NCBI GenBank assembly: GCA_018971625.1
Contig: JAGXAJ010000042.1
Span: 1 to 36,905, forward strand
Direction of reading: 5' to 3'
Origin: Pseudomonadota bacterium
GTDB taxonomy: Bacteria; Pseudomonadota; Alphaproteobacteria; Rhizobiales; Xanthobacteraceae
Length of the DNA stretch: 36,905 nt
Below the pieces are notes generated by a model. That model had not been told where the DNA came from, did not search any database, and was given only the letters and a program-made list of their open reading frames with translations. Within the stretch, counting starts at the first letter, position 1; each line of letters begins with the position of its first letter. Position numbers and translations under genes: made by a program. Positions 1 through 8,285 of the stretch are shown in pieces.

Positions 1-1
1 A

Positions 2-763
2 ATCAACGATCTCATTCTGTCGACCTATGCCGATTTCGGCTTCACCGGCGACCTCACGGTCAAGCTGTCGACCCGACCGGAGAAGCGCGTCGGCACCGAC
101 GAGATGTGGGATCACGCCGAGCGCGTGATGGCGACGGTGCTGTCGCAGATCGAGGCGCAGGGCCACAACCATCGCATCAAGACCTCGATCAATCCCGGTG
201 AAGGCGCCTTTTACGGGCCGAAGTTCGAATACGTGCTGCGCGACGCCATCGGCCGCGACTGGCAGTGCGGAACCACGCAGGTCGACTTCAACCTGCCGGA
301 ACGGTTCGGCGCGTTCTATATCGATGCCGATGGCTCGAAGAAAACGCCGGTCATGGTGCACCGCGCCATTTGCGGATCGATGGAGCGCTTCATCGGCATC
401 CTGATCGAGCATTTTGCCGGCAACTTCCCGCTCTGGCTCGCACCGGTTCAGGCCGTCGTCACCACCATTACCTCGGAAGGCGACGAATACGCCAAGGTGG
501 TCGCGGCTGCCGCACGGCGCGCCGGACTGCGGGTCGAAGTCGATCTGCGCAACGAGAAGATCAACTACAAGGTCCGCGAGCACTCGCTGGCGAAAATCCC
601 GGCTTTGCTGGTGGTCGGCAAGAAGGAGGCCGAAAGCCATTCGGTTTCGGTTCGTCGGTTCGGCAGCGAAGGACAAACAGTCATGTCGACCGAAGCCGCG
701 CTCGCCGCGCTGGTCGACGAAGCCACGCCGCCGGACGTGAAGCGCGCGCGGGCGGTAGCCTGA
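2..763 (+). CDS. thrS: Threonyl-tRNA synthetase, C-terminal part (5' end outside window)
   Basis: Class II aminoacyl-tRNA synthetase that charges tRNA-Thr in the cytosol. The reading frame is already open at base 2 (it begins [18 protein letters not shown]), so the gene enters from the left and only the last 253 residues are visible. They cover the end of the catalytic core and the anticodon-binding domain. Family landmarks seen: [27 protein letters not shown], and class II motif 3 [15 protein letters not shown], whose His matches the third zinc ligand of E. coli ThrRS. After [12 protein letters not shown] comes the HGTP anticodon-binding fold with [14 protein letters not shown]. It ends in a normal basic tail and the next gene follows about 85 bases later. 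The identity is very secure; only the N-terminal editing domains cannot be checked. Confidence 0.97.
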   Translation: MNDLILSTYADFGFTGDLTVKLSTRPEKRVGTDEMWDHAERVMATVLSQIEAQGHNHRIKTSINPGEGAFYGPKFEYVLRDAIGRDWQCGTTQVDFNLPERFGAFYIDADGSKKTPVMVHRAICGSMERFIGILIEHFAGNFPLWLAPVQAVVTTITSEGDEYAKVVAAAARRAGLRVEVDLRNEKINYKVREHSLAKIPALLVVGKKEAESHSVSVRRFGSEGQTVMSTEAALAALVDEATPPDVKRARAVA

Positions 764-848
764 TCGGCGATATTCGATCCAAATTGGCTTCCGTTCGCCG
801 GGCCGCGCGCCTATCTCCGTGGCGGACGCCCAACCTTAGGAAGTGCCT

Positions 849-1412
849 GTGCCTGATGCCATTGAACTGCTGAAGCGCCGCCGCTCGGTCAAGCCACGCC
901 AGATGAGCGGCCCCGGTCCCTCGCCGGCCGAACTCGCTACCATTCTCACGATCGGCGCGCGCGTGCCCGACCATGGCAAGCTGACGCCGTGGCGCTTCAT
1001 CGTGTTCGAGGGCGACGCCCGCGCGCGTGCCGGAGAAATCATCGCAAGGGTGTTCGCGCGGAAGAATCCCTCGGCATCCGCAACCGAGATCGAAGCGGAA
1101 AAGCGCGCGCTAACGGATGCGCCGCTGGTGATCGGCGTCGTCAGCTCCCCCAAAACGCATCCCAAGGTGCCGGCGTGGGAACAGCAGCTGTCCGCAGGCG
1201 CCAGCGCGATGAACCTCGTCACCGCGGCAACCGCCCTTGGCTACGGCGCCAACTGGCTGACCGGCTGGTTCGCGTACGATCGCGACGTACTCGACGGCTT
1301 CAGCCTGAAGCCCGATGAAAAATTCGTGGGCTTCGTCCACATCGGCACCCCGTCGAAGCCGAGCGAAGATCGCCCCCGCCCCGCGCTCTCGGATATCGTG
1401 ACGCGATTCTAG
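849..1412 (+). CDS. Nitroreductase family protein (YdjA-like)
   Basis: Small FMN-dependent oxidoreductase of the nitroreductase superfamily, closest in pattern to the E. coli YdjA type; physiological substrate unknown. Seen: the N-terminal LLKRRRSVKPRQM segment, whose arginines bind the FMN phosphate in this family, then GARVPDHGKLTPWRF. A C-terminal AMNLVTAATALGYGANWLTGWF segment forms the dimer and active-site wall. The length (187 residues) is normal for single-domain members. Two GTG starts lie 6 bases apart (843 and 849); I chose 849 because AGGA at 838–841 is correctly spaced for it. The gene follows thrS on the same strand, but nothing shows co-transcription. A repeat element starts immediately after the stop codon. 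Confidence 0.9.
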   Translation: MPDAIELLKRRRSVKPRQMSGPGPSPAELATILTIGARVPDHGKLTPWRFIVFEGDARARAGEIIARVFARKNPSASATEIEAEKRALTDAPLVIGVVSSPKTHPKVPAWEQQLSAGASAMNLVTAATALGYGANWLTGWFAYDRDVLDGFSLKPDEKFVGFVHIGTPSKPSEDRPRPALSDIVTRF

Positions 1413-1536
1413 AGCGTTTTCGGGCGAAGCATGCCTCGGACTTGATCCGTGGGTGGATACCGGTTCGCGTCAAGAAAACGCGTCAAAAAAGAATCTGGAG
1501 CTCCGTTCCGATTCCATCGAAACGGGGCTCTAAAGT
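1413..1536. repeat. Intergenic palindromic repeat element
   Basis: Non-coding block between the nitroreductase stop and the end of the GGDEF/EAL gene. It contains GCGTTTTC (1414–1421) facing GAAAACGC (1474–1481). It ends in a second imperfect hairpin, GAGC-x-CCGTT (1498–1507) pairing with AACGG-x-GCTC (1521–1530). The combination of GCGTTTTC, a GGATACCGGTTCGCGT core and a closing GAGC/GCTC hairpin matches my memory of a short repeat scattered between Bradyrhizobium and Rhodopseudomonas genes. Copy number cannot be checked here. The terminal hairpin may also act as a transcription end for the two convergent genes. Confidence 0.6.
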
Positions 1537-1541
1537 CGTTC

Positions 1542-4013
1542 TCACGCCGCCTGCGATGCTCGCCGACCGAACGTGCGCAGCAGTTCCGCGACCTCGGCCG
1601 TGGGCTTCGCCGCGCTGAACAGAAAGCCCTGCACCTGGTTACAGCCTTCTGCGCGCAACCGGTCGAGCTGGTCGATGGTTTCCACGCCTTCGGCCGTCGT
1701 GGTAATATTGAGGCTGCGCCCGAGCGTGGAAATCGCCCGCACGATCGCCGCGCAATCGGAGCGCTCAGCAAGGTCCTTCACAAAGGAACGGTCGATCTTG
1801 ATCTTGTCGAATGGAAAGCTTCTGAGATAGCTCAGACTGGAATAGCCGGTTCCGAAATCGTCCATCGAGATGCTGACACCGAGCTCGCGCAACTGATGCA
1901 GGATCGCGAGATTGGCCTCGGTCTCCGCCAGGAAGACTGACTCAGTGATTTCGAGCTCGAGCCGCAACGGCGATAATCCCGAATGCGCCAGTGCCGAGAT
2001 CACGGCCTGAACCAGGTTGCGGCTGCGAAACTGTACCGGCGAGAGGTTCACCGCCACCTTGACTCCGGCTGGCCATTTTGCGGCCTCCGTGCAGGCCTCG
2101 CGCAATACCCATTCGCCGAGCGCCACGATCAAACCGATGTCTTCGGCGATGGGAATGAACTCGGCCGGCGAGATCATGCCGTTTTGCGGATGACGCCAGC
2201 GCAACAGCGATTCGAAGCCGCTGATCTGGTCAGAGGCGATATCCACCAGCGGCTGATAGTGGAGTTCGAATTCGCCGTTGGCGAAGGCGCGGCGCAGGTC
2301 GAACTCCATGTCGCGACGCTTTTGTGCTTCGCGGTCCATCTCCCGCTCGAAGAACCTGTGCACGCCGCCGCCATCCGTCTTGGCGCGATAAAGCGCCATG
2401 TCGGCGTTGCGCATCAATTCTTCGCAGGCATCGCCATCGCCAGGCGACAACGCGATGCCAATGCTGGCGCCCACGATGAGTTCGCAGCCGTCGATCTCGT
2501 AGCGATCGCTCAATAGCCGGATCAGACGGTCGGAAAAATCGCTCACCTCGTTCGGCGAGACATTGGAGGTGAGCACGATAGCGAATTCGTCGCCGCCGAG
2601 CCGCGCCACGACGTTACCGCCGCCAACCTCAGCTTTCAGCCGTTCAGCCACCATCCTCAACAGGCGGTCTCCCATCGGATGGCCGAACGCGTCATTGACA
2701 TTCTTGAACAGATCCAGATCCACGCATAATACGGCGACCCGCTTGTTACCGGGCTGGCTGCGCTCCAACGCCTGACGCAGATGGTCCTGATAGAAATCCC
2801 GGTTCGGCAAGTTGGTCAGACCGTCGTGGTAGGCCATGTGTGCGATCCGGGCTTCCGCCCTGCGGCGTTCCGTGATGTCGACAATGGCCACAAGATAGCC
2901 GTCGCGGCCCTCGAATACGACCCGACGCCCGAAGCTCAGCACGTGGATTTCGGTGCCGTCCGCCTTGAGATGCCGCCAGTCGCGGTTGGAATGATAGATG
3001 TCGCCGATATCCCGCAGTGCCTCGCCGTGGGTGATCCATTCATCCTCCGGCCAGATCTGGCGCAGCTTCATCCGCAGGAACGTCGCGCGACTGTAGCCAT
3101 AGTGCTGCACGGCCGCGTCATTGACCCCGATGAATTCTGTGCTTTCGGCATCGAACACCCACATGGGCACCGGATTGTTGTCGAACAGCAAGCGAAACGA
3201 GGATTCTCGTCGCTTGATCGCGGTGACATCCGAAACGGTCAGCGAGAGCATATCGCCAAAAGCGGTGGCGCCAATGCTCAGGCATCGGTCCTGGCTGTCG
3301 ATTTCGAACTGGCATCCGCTGCCGCTTTCGATGACACTAAATAACCGCTCGATGACATCCGGCGCGCACAGCAAATTTCTGCCGGTACTGAGCCGGCGCC
3401 ACATCAGATCGGCTGACGGCCGTTTCAACAGCCGCGCGGCGCCCTGGTTGAGGTGAACGATCTGTAAATCGGACGGCCGGCCACTGGCATCGCGGATCGC
3501 CGCCAGCGACAGCACGCCTTCATCGGTAGCGGAAAAAATCGTATCCAGCAGATTATATTGCGTGCCGCGCTCGTTGACATAGTTTCCGATCAGCGTGCCG
3601 CCCCAGCGAGATGAAGTCGGCAACGCCAACACGTCATAGGTCCGCACCAGACCGTCGCGCACGCAATGCGCCATTGCCAGATGAGGACGGCCGTTTACGA
3701 GCGCGCTGGCCGTCGCGACGCCGAGCGCGGTCGCGCAATCCGGCGGCAGCGCGGTCAGGGGAATGTCCCAGCGCTCGTCGTCCAACCATTTCTGGGCGTA
3801 ACGGCCAGTGCGCGACACCGCGAATGCCCCATTGCTTTCCTTCATCAGGACGATGTGATCCGCCAGACGGCCGAGGCTTCCCAGCATCACGTCTTCATAG
3901 TGGGGCAGCGTTTCGCCGGGACACAGGGCGGCCTGCCATTTACGCCGCAGGACAGAAAGGTCGTCGAATATCTTTGGCTCGAATTTTCCGGATATTTTTC
4001 TGGCGGCAGTCAT
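1542..4013 (-). CDS. PAS–GGDEF–EAL cyclic-di-GMP signalling protein
   Basis: Probable bifunctional diguanylate cyclase/phosphodiesterase of 823 residues. Order seen: an N-terminal PAS_5-like sensor (about 15–150), a second PAS-like region (about 155–265), a classical PAS (about 270–385, ending DITERRRAEARI), GGDEF (about 390–545) and EAL (about 565–815). The cyclase motif RLGGDEF (residues 471–477) is intact, but the inhibitory RxxD site five residues before it is absent. The phosphodiesterase signature reads ESLLRW (601–606), with the metal-binding Glu kept, plus NLSP, ELEITES, DDFGTGYSS (718–726), KIDRSF and TAEGVET, so EAL activity is likely. No membrane segment is visible, so it is probably a cytosolic sensor. 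The frame stays open to a TTG at 4103, but ATG 4013 with GGGGAA just upstream is the better start. The upstream region carries inverted and direct repeats and a near-CtrA box. Confidence 0.93.
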   Translation of the reverse strand: MTAARKISGKFEPKIFDDLSVLRRKWQAALCPGETLPHYEDVMLGSLGRLADHIVLMKESNGAFAVSRTGRYAQKWLDDERWDIPLTALPPDCATALGVATASALVNGRPHLAMAHCVRDGLVRTYDVLALPTSSRWGGTLIGNYVNERGTQYNLLDTIFSATDEGVLSLAAIRDASGRPSDLQIVHLNQGAARLLKRPSADLMWRRLSTGRNLLCAPDVIERLFSVIESGSGCQFEIDSQDRCLSIGATAFGDMLSLTVSDVTAIKRRESSFRLLFDNNPVPMWVFDAESTEFIGVNDAAVQHYGYSRATFLRMKLRQIWPEDEWITHGEALRDIGDIYHSNRDWRHLKADGTEIHVLSFGRRVVFEGRDGYLVAIVDITERRRAEARIAHMAYHDGLTNLPNRDFYQDHLRQALERSQPGNKRVAVLCVDLDLFKNVNDAFGHPMGDRLLRMVAERLKAEVGGGNVVARLGGDEFAIVLTSNVSPNEVSDFSDRLIRLLSDRYEIDGCELIVGASIGIALSPGDGDACEELMRNADMALYRAKTDGGGVHRFFEREMDREAQKRRDMEFDLRRAFANGEFELHYQPLVDIASDQISGFESLLRWRHPQNGMISPAEFIPIAEDIGLIVALGEWVLREACTEAAKWPAGVKVAVNLSPVQFRSRNLVQAVISALAHSGLSPLRLELEITESVFLAETEANLAILHQLRELGVSISMDDFGTGYSSLSYLRSFPFDKIKIDRSFVKDLAERSDCAAIVRAISTLGRSLNITTTAEGVETIDQLDRLRAEGCNQVQGFLFSAAKPTAEVAELLRTFGRRASQAA

Positions 4014-4066
4014 AGGTTCCCCATTCACGCAAACGTGCGATCCCGCGACATCCAATGCAGAACGGC

Positions 4067-4166
4067 TTAATGCGTTGTAAAAATCGGGCAGCGCTACCGG
4101 CAAACCATCGATTATGACAGTCCAAAGTCGATCGATGGTTAGTGCGCGTTAGCAACTATGACAGTC
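4067..4166 (-). promoter_or_regulatory. Regulatory region of the GGDEF/EAL gene: inverted and direct repeats
   Basis: Upstream of the minus-strand gene starting at 4013. AACCATCGAT (4103–4112) is mirrored by ATCGATGGTT (4131–4140), a perfect 10-base inverted repeat with an 18-base spacer. The decamer TATGACAGTC occurs at 4113–4122, inside that spacer, and again at 4157–4166, 44 bases away. Closer to the gene, TTAA-TGCGTTG-TAAA (4067–4081) is one mismatch from a full CtrA box. These look like binding sites for a dimeric regulator, but the regulator is not identifiable from sequence alone. Confidence 0.45.
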
Positions 4167-4195
4167 GCCATCGACCTTTGCCGCGGGTCGGCTGG

Positions 4196-5254
4196 CTAAC
4201 GCGCGACGACCTCGACTTCGCCATCGACGCCATTGACGACGTTGAAGGCGCGCTCGTACACCTTGCCTTCGTTCTTGGCGATGGCACGGTATTCGCCTTC
4301 GGCAAGGATCACCCGGGGGAATGCCCCGATCGATTCCTTGATGACGTCGCCGCCGGGCGTGATCACCGACCATGCGGTGTTCGCCAACGCTTCGCCGCCC
4401 TGGCTGCTGACCAGCTTCAGCGTGATCACGGCGGCACGATGGGTAATGATCACATCGGTCAACTTGCCGGCCTGTACGCGGATATCCGAACGCACCACCG
4501 AATTGGCGTCGCCATAATTGGAGACAATGTAATAAGTCCCTTCCGGCACCAGCGCGACATCGCCTGGAGAAACACTCGGCAGCAGCGGTGGCCGTTCGGT
4601 GGTTTCGAACTGGCTGCCCTTGTAGATCGCGAACGAAATCTGGTTGGTCGGAATTTTGGAAGTACCGACCCGGCCTTCGATGCGCAGACCGCCGGCCGGC
4701 AGCACGAAGGATTCGCGCACGGTTTCGGATTTCAGGGTCACCGGCCGCACTGCGCTGACGAGGCCGAGCGCAACGTGGACCACGTAGTTGCCGGGCGGCA
4801 GTACGATGTTCGGCGTCGCGCCATGATCCTCGCGGATCATCTTGAAGGTGCCGGTTTCGTCCGGCCGGCCGGCGAACACCCGCCACACCAGCCCGCCATT
4901 GATGACCGGCATGTCCTTGCCGTACCGCGCGGTCAGCGACAACACGGCCTGGCCCGCCGTCGATGCGCCCGGCGGCGGAACGACCGGTGGTAGCGCGGCA
5001 ACCGGCGGCTGGGTCATTGGTGCAGGCAGGGTCGGAATCGACGCCGTGCCCGACGACGGCGCCAGGCTCATCGCGTCGCCTGGCGCGTCTGGCACCAGCG
5101 CCGGCGGCACCGGTGGCGGCCGATCGCTGAACATTTGAGCCGGCGCGGCCGTGGGAACCGCTAAAGGCAATACCGCCAGAAGCGCAAACGCCATCTTCAG
5201 GCGGCTCCGCCGCCTGAATCCATCGATGCCATTGCCCCCGGGATTCATGAGCAT
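4196..5254 (-). CDS. Secreted hypothetical protein with three beta-sandwich-like repeats
   Basis: Function not recognised. About 352 residues: a basic start, a hydrophobic signal segment (MAFALLAVLPLAVPTAAPAQ) with a plausible signal-peptidase cut after APAQ, then a Pro/Ala-rich linker. The rest resembles tandem carboxypeptidase-regulatory-like or Ig-like domains. Three times a hydrophobic strand is followed by a short turn and a tyrosine strand: LPPGNYVVHV, VPEGTYYIVS and LAEGEYRAIA. No catalytic motif or metal site is visible. It is probably periplasmic or surface-associated, with a scaffold or binding role (inference). The frame runs to a GTG at 5263; ATG at 5254 or 5248 is equally possible because no strong ribosome-binding site separates them. 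Confidence 0.75.
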   Translation of the reverse strand: MLMNPGGNGIDGFRRRSRLKMAFALLAVLPLAVPTAAPAQMFSDRPPPVPPALVPDAPGDAMSLAPSSGTASIPTLPAPMTQPPVAALPPVVPPPGASTAGQAVLSLTARYGKDMPVINGGLVWRVFAGRPDETGTFKMIREDHGATPNIVLPPGNYVVHVALGLVSAVRPVTLKSETVRESFVLPAGGLRIEGRVGTSKIPTNQISFAIYKGSQFETTERPPLLPSVSPGDVALVPEGTYYIVSNYGDANSVVRSDIRVQAGKLTDVIITHRAAVITLKLVSSQGGEALANTAWSVITPGGDVIKESIGAFPRVILAEGEYRAIAKNEGKVYERAFNVVNGVDGEVEVVAR

Positions 5255-5462
5255 GCTTTTCACTGAAAACGCGGCAAATTCAAGCCTCCGCGTCGAACCG
5301 ATCGCAGAGCCTACAGGAACCGGCCGCCCCTGTCGCTCAGCATCGCGGTGCAGTCACAATCATCGCGTAGCCCAGTAGAAACCGCGGTATAAATCGTGCG
5401 TTAGTGAGGTTCTGGCAAGCCGGACCAGAGCGATCAGGTTTGTGCGCCACGGAGACGAAAAA

Positions 5463-6503
5463 GTGTTGGAGAATTTGCTCGGGCGCGGCCACACCAGCCC
5501 AACCAAGGTCGGACTGGACAGCGTGAGGCGGCCGGTGATTGGCCTTGCGCTCGGCGGCGGCGCAGCGCGCGGTTTTGCCCATATCGGCATCGTGAGGACG
5601 CTGGTTGCGCGCGGCATTGTGCCCGATGTCGTGGTCGGCACCTCGATCGGCGCGGTGGTCGGCGGCGCCTATGCGACGGGGCATCTCGACACACTCGAGG
5701 AATGGGCGCGCAGCCTGCATCCGCGACATATCTTTGGTTATCTCGACGTCCGCCTCAACGGTTCGGGCCTGATTGGCGGCGCCAAGCTCGCGGCCCAGCT
5801 CGAGGCCGCGATGGGTGCGAGCCTGATCGAGGAGCTGCCGATCAAGTTTGCAACGGTTGCAACCGAGGTCCGCACCGGCCACGAAATCTGGCTGACCCAC
5901 GGCCGAATAGTCGATGCGATGCGCGCCTCCTATGCGCTGCCCGGAATATTCTCGCCAGTCATGGTCGGCGACCGCTGGCTGGTCGACGGCGCGCTGGTCA
6001 ATCCGGTCCCGGTATCGACCGCGCGAGCCTTGGGCGCAGAGATCGTGATTGCCGCCAATCTTTCCAGCGATGTGTTTGCCCATTCCACCACGATTTATTC
6101 CCACGGTCCATCGGCCGAGGTGACGGTCGTGGTGACGCCCGAAGCTGCCATCGAGCCCGCGCCGCCGAAGCGCGGTCTTGGTCGGTTTTTCTCGCTCGAA
6201 CGTACGATGAAGCGGGAGTTTTTCGGCGGCGGGGGCCGGCCCGGCATTTCTACCGTGATGGTCGACGCCTTTAACATCATGCAGGACCGCATCACCCGAG
6301 CGCGGCTCGCGGGCGATCCGCCGGATCTTCTGATCTCGCCCCGGGTCGGACAAATCGGCTGGTTTGATTTCCACCGTGCCGACGAATTGATCGCGCATGG
6401 CACGCGTGCTGCCGAGCGCGCGGTCGAATCGATCCAGGAGGCGATCCAGATCCTTGCGCCAGGCGCGGGCGAGTCGAGCCCGCCGATCGAAAAGACGTCC
6501 TGA
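5463..6503 (+). CDS. Patatin-like phospholipase (RssA/NTE family)
   Basis: Serine esterase of the patatin family, probably acting on membrane phospholipids or lysophospholipids. Seen in order: the oxyanion-hole loop LALGGGAARGFAHIG (residues 28–42), the nucleophile elbow GTSIG with Ser61, and the catalytic DGA with Asp175 (WLVDGALVNPVPV). These make the full Ser–Asp dyad. The 346 residues fit the short bacterial RssA/YchK type with an extended C-terminus; no transmembrane helix or CBS/cNMP domain is fused. The start was set at GTG 5463 because GGAG at 5451–5454 is ideally spaced; an in-frame GTG at 5442 lacks such a site. It converges with the CBS-pair gene, 27 bases away. Confidence 0.93.
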   Translation: MLENLLGRGHTSPTKVGLDSVRRPVIGLALGGGAARGFAHIGIVRTLVARGIVPDVVVGTSIGAVVGGAYATGHLDTLEEWARSLHPRHIFGYLDVRLNGSGLIGGAKLAAQLEAAMGASLIEELPIKFATVATEVRTGHEIWLTHGRIVDAMRASYALPGIFSPVMVGDRWLVDGALVNPVPVSTARALGAEIVIAANLSSDVFAHSTTIYSHGPSAEVTVVVTPEAAIEPAPPKRGLGRFFSLERTMKREFFGGGGRPGISTVMVDAFNIMQDRITRARLAGDPPDLLISPRVGQIGWFDFHRADELIAHGTRAAERAVESIQEAIQILAPGAGESSPPIEKTS

Positions 6504-6530
6504 TCGTGCAGCAGGATCTTATCGATCGGA

Positions 6531-6959
6531 TCACGCGGTCTTGATGTAGTCCCGCAGCGCTTCCTGTTCGGCCTCGTATTCCCCGACCCGCCATTTGACG
6601 ACGTCGCCGATCGAGATCAGACCGATCACCCTGCCATCCTCGACCACCGGCAGATGCCTGAACTTGCCCAACGTCATTACTTCCATGATGGTGCTGACGG
6701 CATCCGACAGCTTGCAGCTGATGATCTTGCGCGTCATCACCGAGCTGACCGGCTCGTCCAGCACCGCCGCGCCGCGTTCGCTGAGCCCGCGCACGACATC
6801 GCGCTCCGACAGAATGCCTTCGATCCGGCCGTTGGTCATCACCAGCACGGAGCCGATCTTCTTCTCCGCCAAAATCGTGACCGCAGCGGAAAGCTTTATG
6901 TCGGGTTCGACGATCTGGACGTGATGGCCCTTGGTATCGAGAATTGCGCGTACCGTCAT
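6531..6959 (-). CDS. CBS-pair domain protein
   Basis: Stand-alone Bateman module of 142 residues. CBS repeat 1 spans roughly residues 8–65 (HHVQIVEPDIKLSAAVTIL, IGSVLVMTNGRIEGILSERD) and repeat 2 roughly 75–132 (MTRKIISCKLSDAVSTIMEV, HLPVVEDGRVIGLISIGDVV). Both carry the G-x-(I/L)-(S/T)-x-x-D end that contacts adenine nucleotides, so it may bind AMP/ATP, NAD or a related ligand; the target enzyme is unknown. ATG 6959 is preceded by AGGGAG at normal spacing; a longer frame to 6980 has no such site. It is soluble, with no other domain. The gene probably has its own promoter in the roughly 150 bases before it. Confidence 0.92.
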   Translation of the reverse strand: MTVRAILDTKGHHVQIVEPDIKLSAAVTILAEKKIGSVLVMTNGRIEGILSERDVVRGLSERGAAVLDEPVSSVMTRKIISCKLSDAVSTIMEVMTLGKFRHLPVVEDGRVIGLISIGDVVKWRVGEYEAEQEALRDYIKTA

Positions 6960-7141
6960 TGTTGTCTCCCTGAAGCCCACTCTTCAATGAGCACGGTCTT
7001 CGTTTCCTTTATTAGTTTAGCGCCGGCTTCGCTGCAGGCGCATGCGGCAAACGCGGCCATCAAGCACGCTCACGGGCCCGATAGCCCCGCTTCGTCAGAC
7101 TGGCGATGATGAATGAATTCACCTTGCGCCGCAAGCGATCT

Positions 7142-7966
7142 TCAGTCGCGCGGCATCACGTCCGGCGGCGACGCATCCGCCACACGGACCGTCTCGCGCG
7201 GAACCGGATCGAACAGCGAGAAAAGCATCAGCCCGGCGAGAAAGCCGCCGATATGCGCCTGCCAGGCGACACTGGCGCCGTCGACACCGATTGCGATCGA
7301 GCCCATGCCGAAGACGATGTTGACGCCGAACCATATCGCGAGGAATCCGAGGACACGGCCGTTGCGCAACGCGCGCGTCAGCGACAGCGCCGGCACCTTT
7401 GCCGCGACGTCGGCGTCGCCACGGCTGAACGAGAGGAAGCTGCCCTGCACAAAGGCAAAGCGGATCGCCGCCGCCATGGTGCCGGACACCGACGCCGAAG
7501 CGCCGATCATCGGCGCCACTGCGTGTTCGTGAGTGATGAAATGCGCCAGCGCACCGGCCGCCGCCGTCACCGCCATGAACAGGAAAAACCGGGCAGCGCC
7601 GAACCTGCGCGCCAGCGCGCTGCCGAACGGCAACAGCCACAGCACGTTGAACCCGATATGGCTGAGATTGGCGTGCAGCAGCGAGTAGGTGACGAAGGTC
7701 CACACCTTGGCCCCTTCGCCGCCGGGAAAGGTGACGTCGAGCAGCGTCGAATCGTAGCGTTTCGGGATGAAGCCGAACATTTCGATCACGAGGTCGTCGA
7801 TGTCGAACGGCAGCATCATCCGCACCAGATGGATCACCGCGAGCAGTGCGATATAGACGATCAGTGCGCCCGGCAGCGTCAGGATCGGCTCGCGCGGGGC
7901 CTCCGGCGGCGGTTCCTGCGGAAGCTGAGATTCTGGCTGGGATCCCAAGGGGATTGAAGACCTCAA
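7142..7966 (-). CDS. Rhomboid family intramembrane serine protease
   Basis: Membrane protein of about 274 residues with six or seven hydrophobic helices and a Pro/Glu-rich cytosolic N-terminus. Rhomboid landmarks: LLHANLSHIGFNVLWL (residues 97–112, the helix-2 His/Asn pair), the nucleophile motif GASAS with Ser157, and AHIGGFLAG with catalytic His237. The motif reads GASA where most active rhomboids have GASG; the serine–histidine dyad itself is intact, so activity is likely but not certain. Start codon uncertain: the frame opens at TTG 7966 without a clear ribosome-binding site. TTG 7948, preceded by GAGGT, is an alternative, and no ATG exists in this N-terminal stretch. Substrates unknown. 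Confidence 0.85.
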   Translation of the reverse strand: MRSSIPLGSQPESQLPQEPPPEAPREPILTLPGALIVYIALLAVIHLVRMMLPFDIDDLVIEMFGFIPKRYDSTLLDVTFPGGEGAKVWTFVTYSLLHANLSHIGFNVLWLLPFGSALARRFGAARFFLFMAVTAAAGALAHFITHEHAVAPMIGASASVSGTMAAAIRFAFVQGSFLSFSRGDADVAAKVPALSLTRALRNGRVLGFLAIWFGVNIVFGMGSIAIGVDGASVAWQAHIGGFLAGLMLFSLFDPVPRETVRVADASPPDVMPRD

Positions 7967-8065
7967 GCGGGCTATTTATCGGTGCGTTGCGCCCCAATAG
8001 GCGGCTTGCTGCTGCAGCGCAAGGGCGCATCCGGGGCCGGGACCACAAGTTTGGCGCATACAAAC

Positions 8066-8095
8066 AAAAAGGCAGGGCTCTGAGAAAGCCCTGCC
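8066..8095 (-). terminator. Rho-independent terminator on the minus strand
   Basis: On the minus strand a perfect 9-base stem, GGCAGGGCT with AGCCCTGCC (plus-strand arms 8087–8095 and 8071–8079), closes a 7-base loop. It is followed at once by five T (the A-run at 8066–8070). No minus-strand protein gene lies upstream before 8434, where a plus-strand gene starts, so it most likely ends a non-coding transcript. Confidence 0.85.
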
Positions 8096-8232
8096 CCATC
8101 TGTCCGATCTTGTCCGCTTCGGACGATCCGGGTGGCGTTCCCACCTCTCTCCGTGCGACGACCAGTTGTTTGGACCAACCCTGTGTGCCATCCGGCCGGT
8201 CCCTGGAGAAAACCGGCGCGGGTGAATGCCGA
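8066..8232 (-). ncRNA. Candidate structured small RNA, unassigned family
   Basis: Predicted transcript of about 165 bases reading leftwards into the terminator at 8066–8095. On the minus strand it carries successive hairpins: CCGGT/ACCGG, GGACC/GGTCC, GGTGG-GAACG-CCACC, and GTCCG-AAG-CGGAC extended by GATC/GATC. A possible promoter is TTGGCG, 16 bases, TAAGGT just upstream, which would place the 5' end near 8232. A perfect CtrA box sits about 40–55 bases before that point. The length and the long irregular fold are compatible with a 6S-like or rhizobial trans-acting RNA. However, I do not recognise SRP, RNase P, tmRNA or any named rhizobial sRNA in it. The 5' end is inference; the terminator and hairpins are seen directly. 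Confidence 0.5.
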
Positions 8233-8270
8233 GCACCTTACCCCAAGGGCCCGCGCCGCCAACTCCATCG

Positions 8271-8285
8271 TTAATTTAACGTTAA
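8271..8285. promoter_or_regulatory. Perfect CtrA box (TTAA-N7-TTAA)
   Basis: TTAATTTAACGTTAA matches the full alphaproteobacterial CtrA consensus. It lies about 40 bases upstream of the predicted minus-strand RNA start and 148 bases upstream of the plus-strand PAS gene at 8434, so either or both could be targets. Confidence 0.65.

Noticed and set aside
7106..7957. Long plus-strand frame opposite the rhomboid gene
   Set aside because: The translation is His/Arg/Gln-rich antisense shadow. The minus strand carries a complete rhomboid with its catalytic motifs.
7119..8144. 341-codon minus-strand frame through the ncRNA terminator and rhomboid gene
   Set aside because: Out of frame with the rhomboid and crosses a strong terminator. 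The sequence is Arg-rich and lacks any fold signature.
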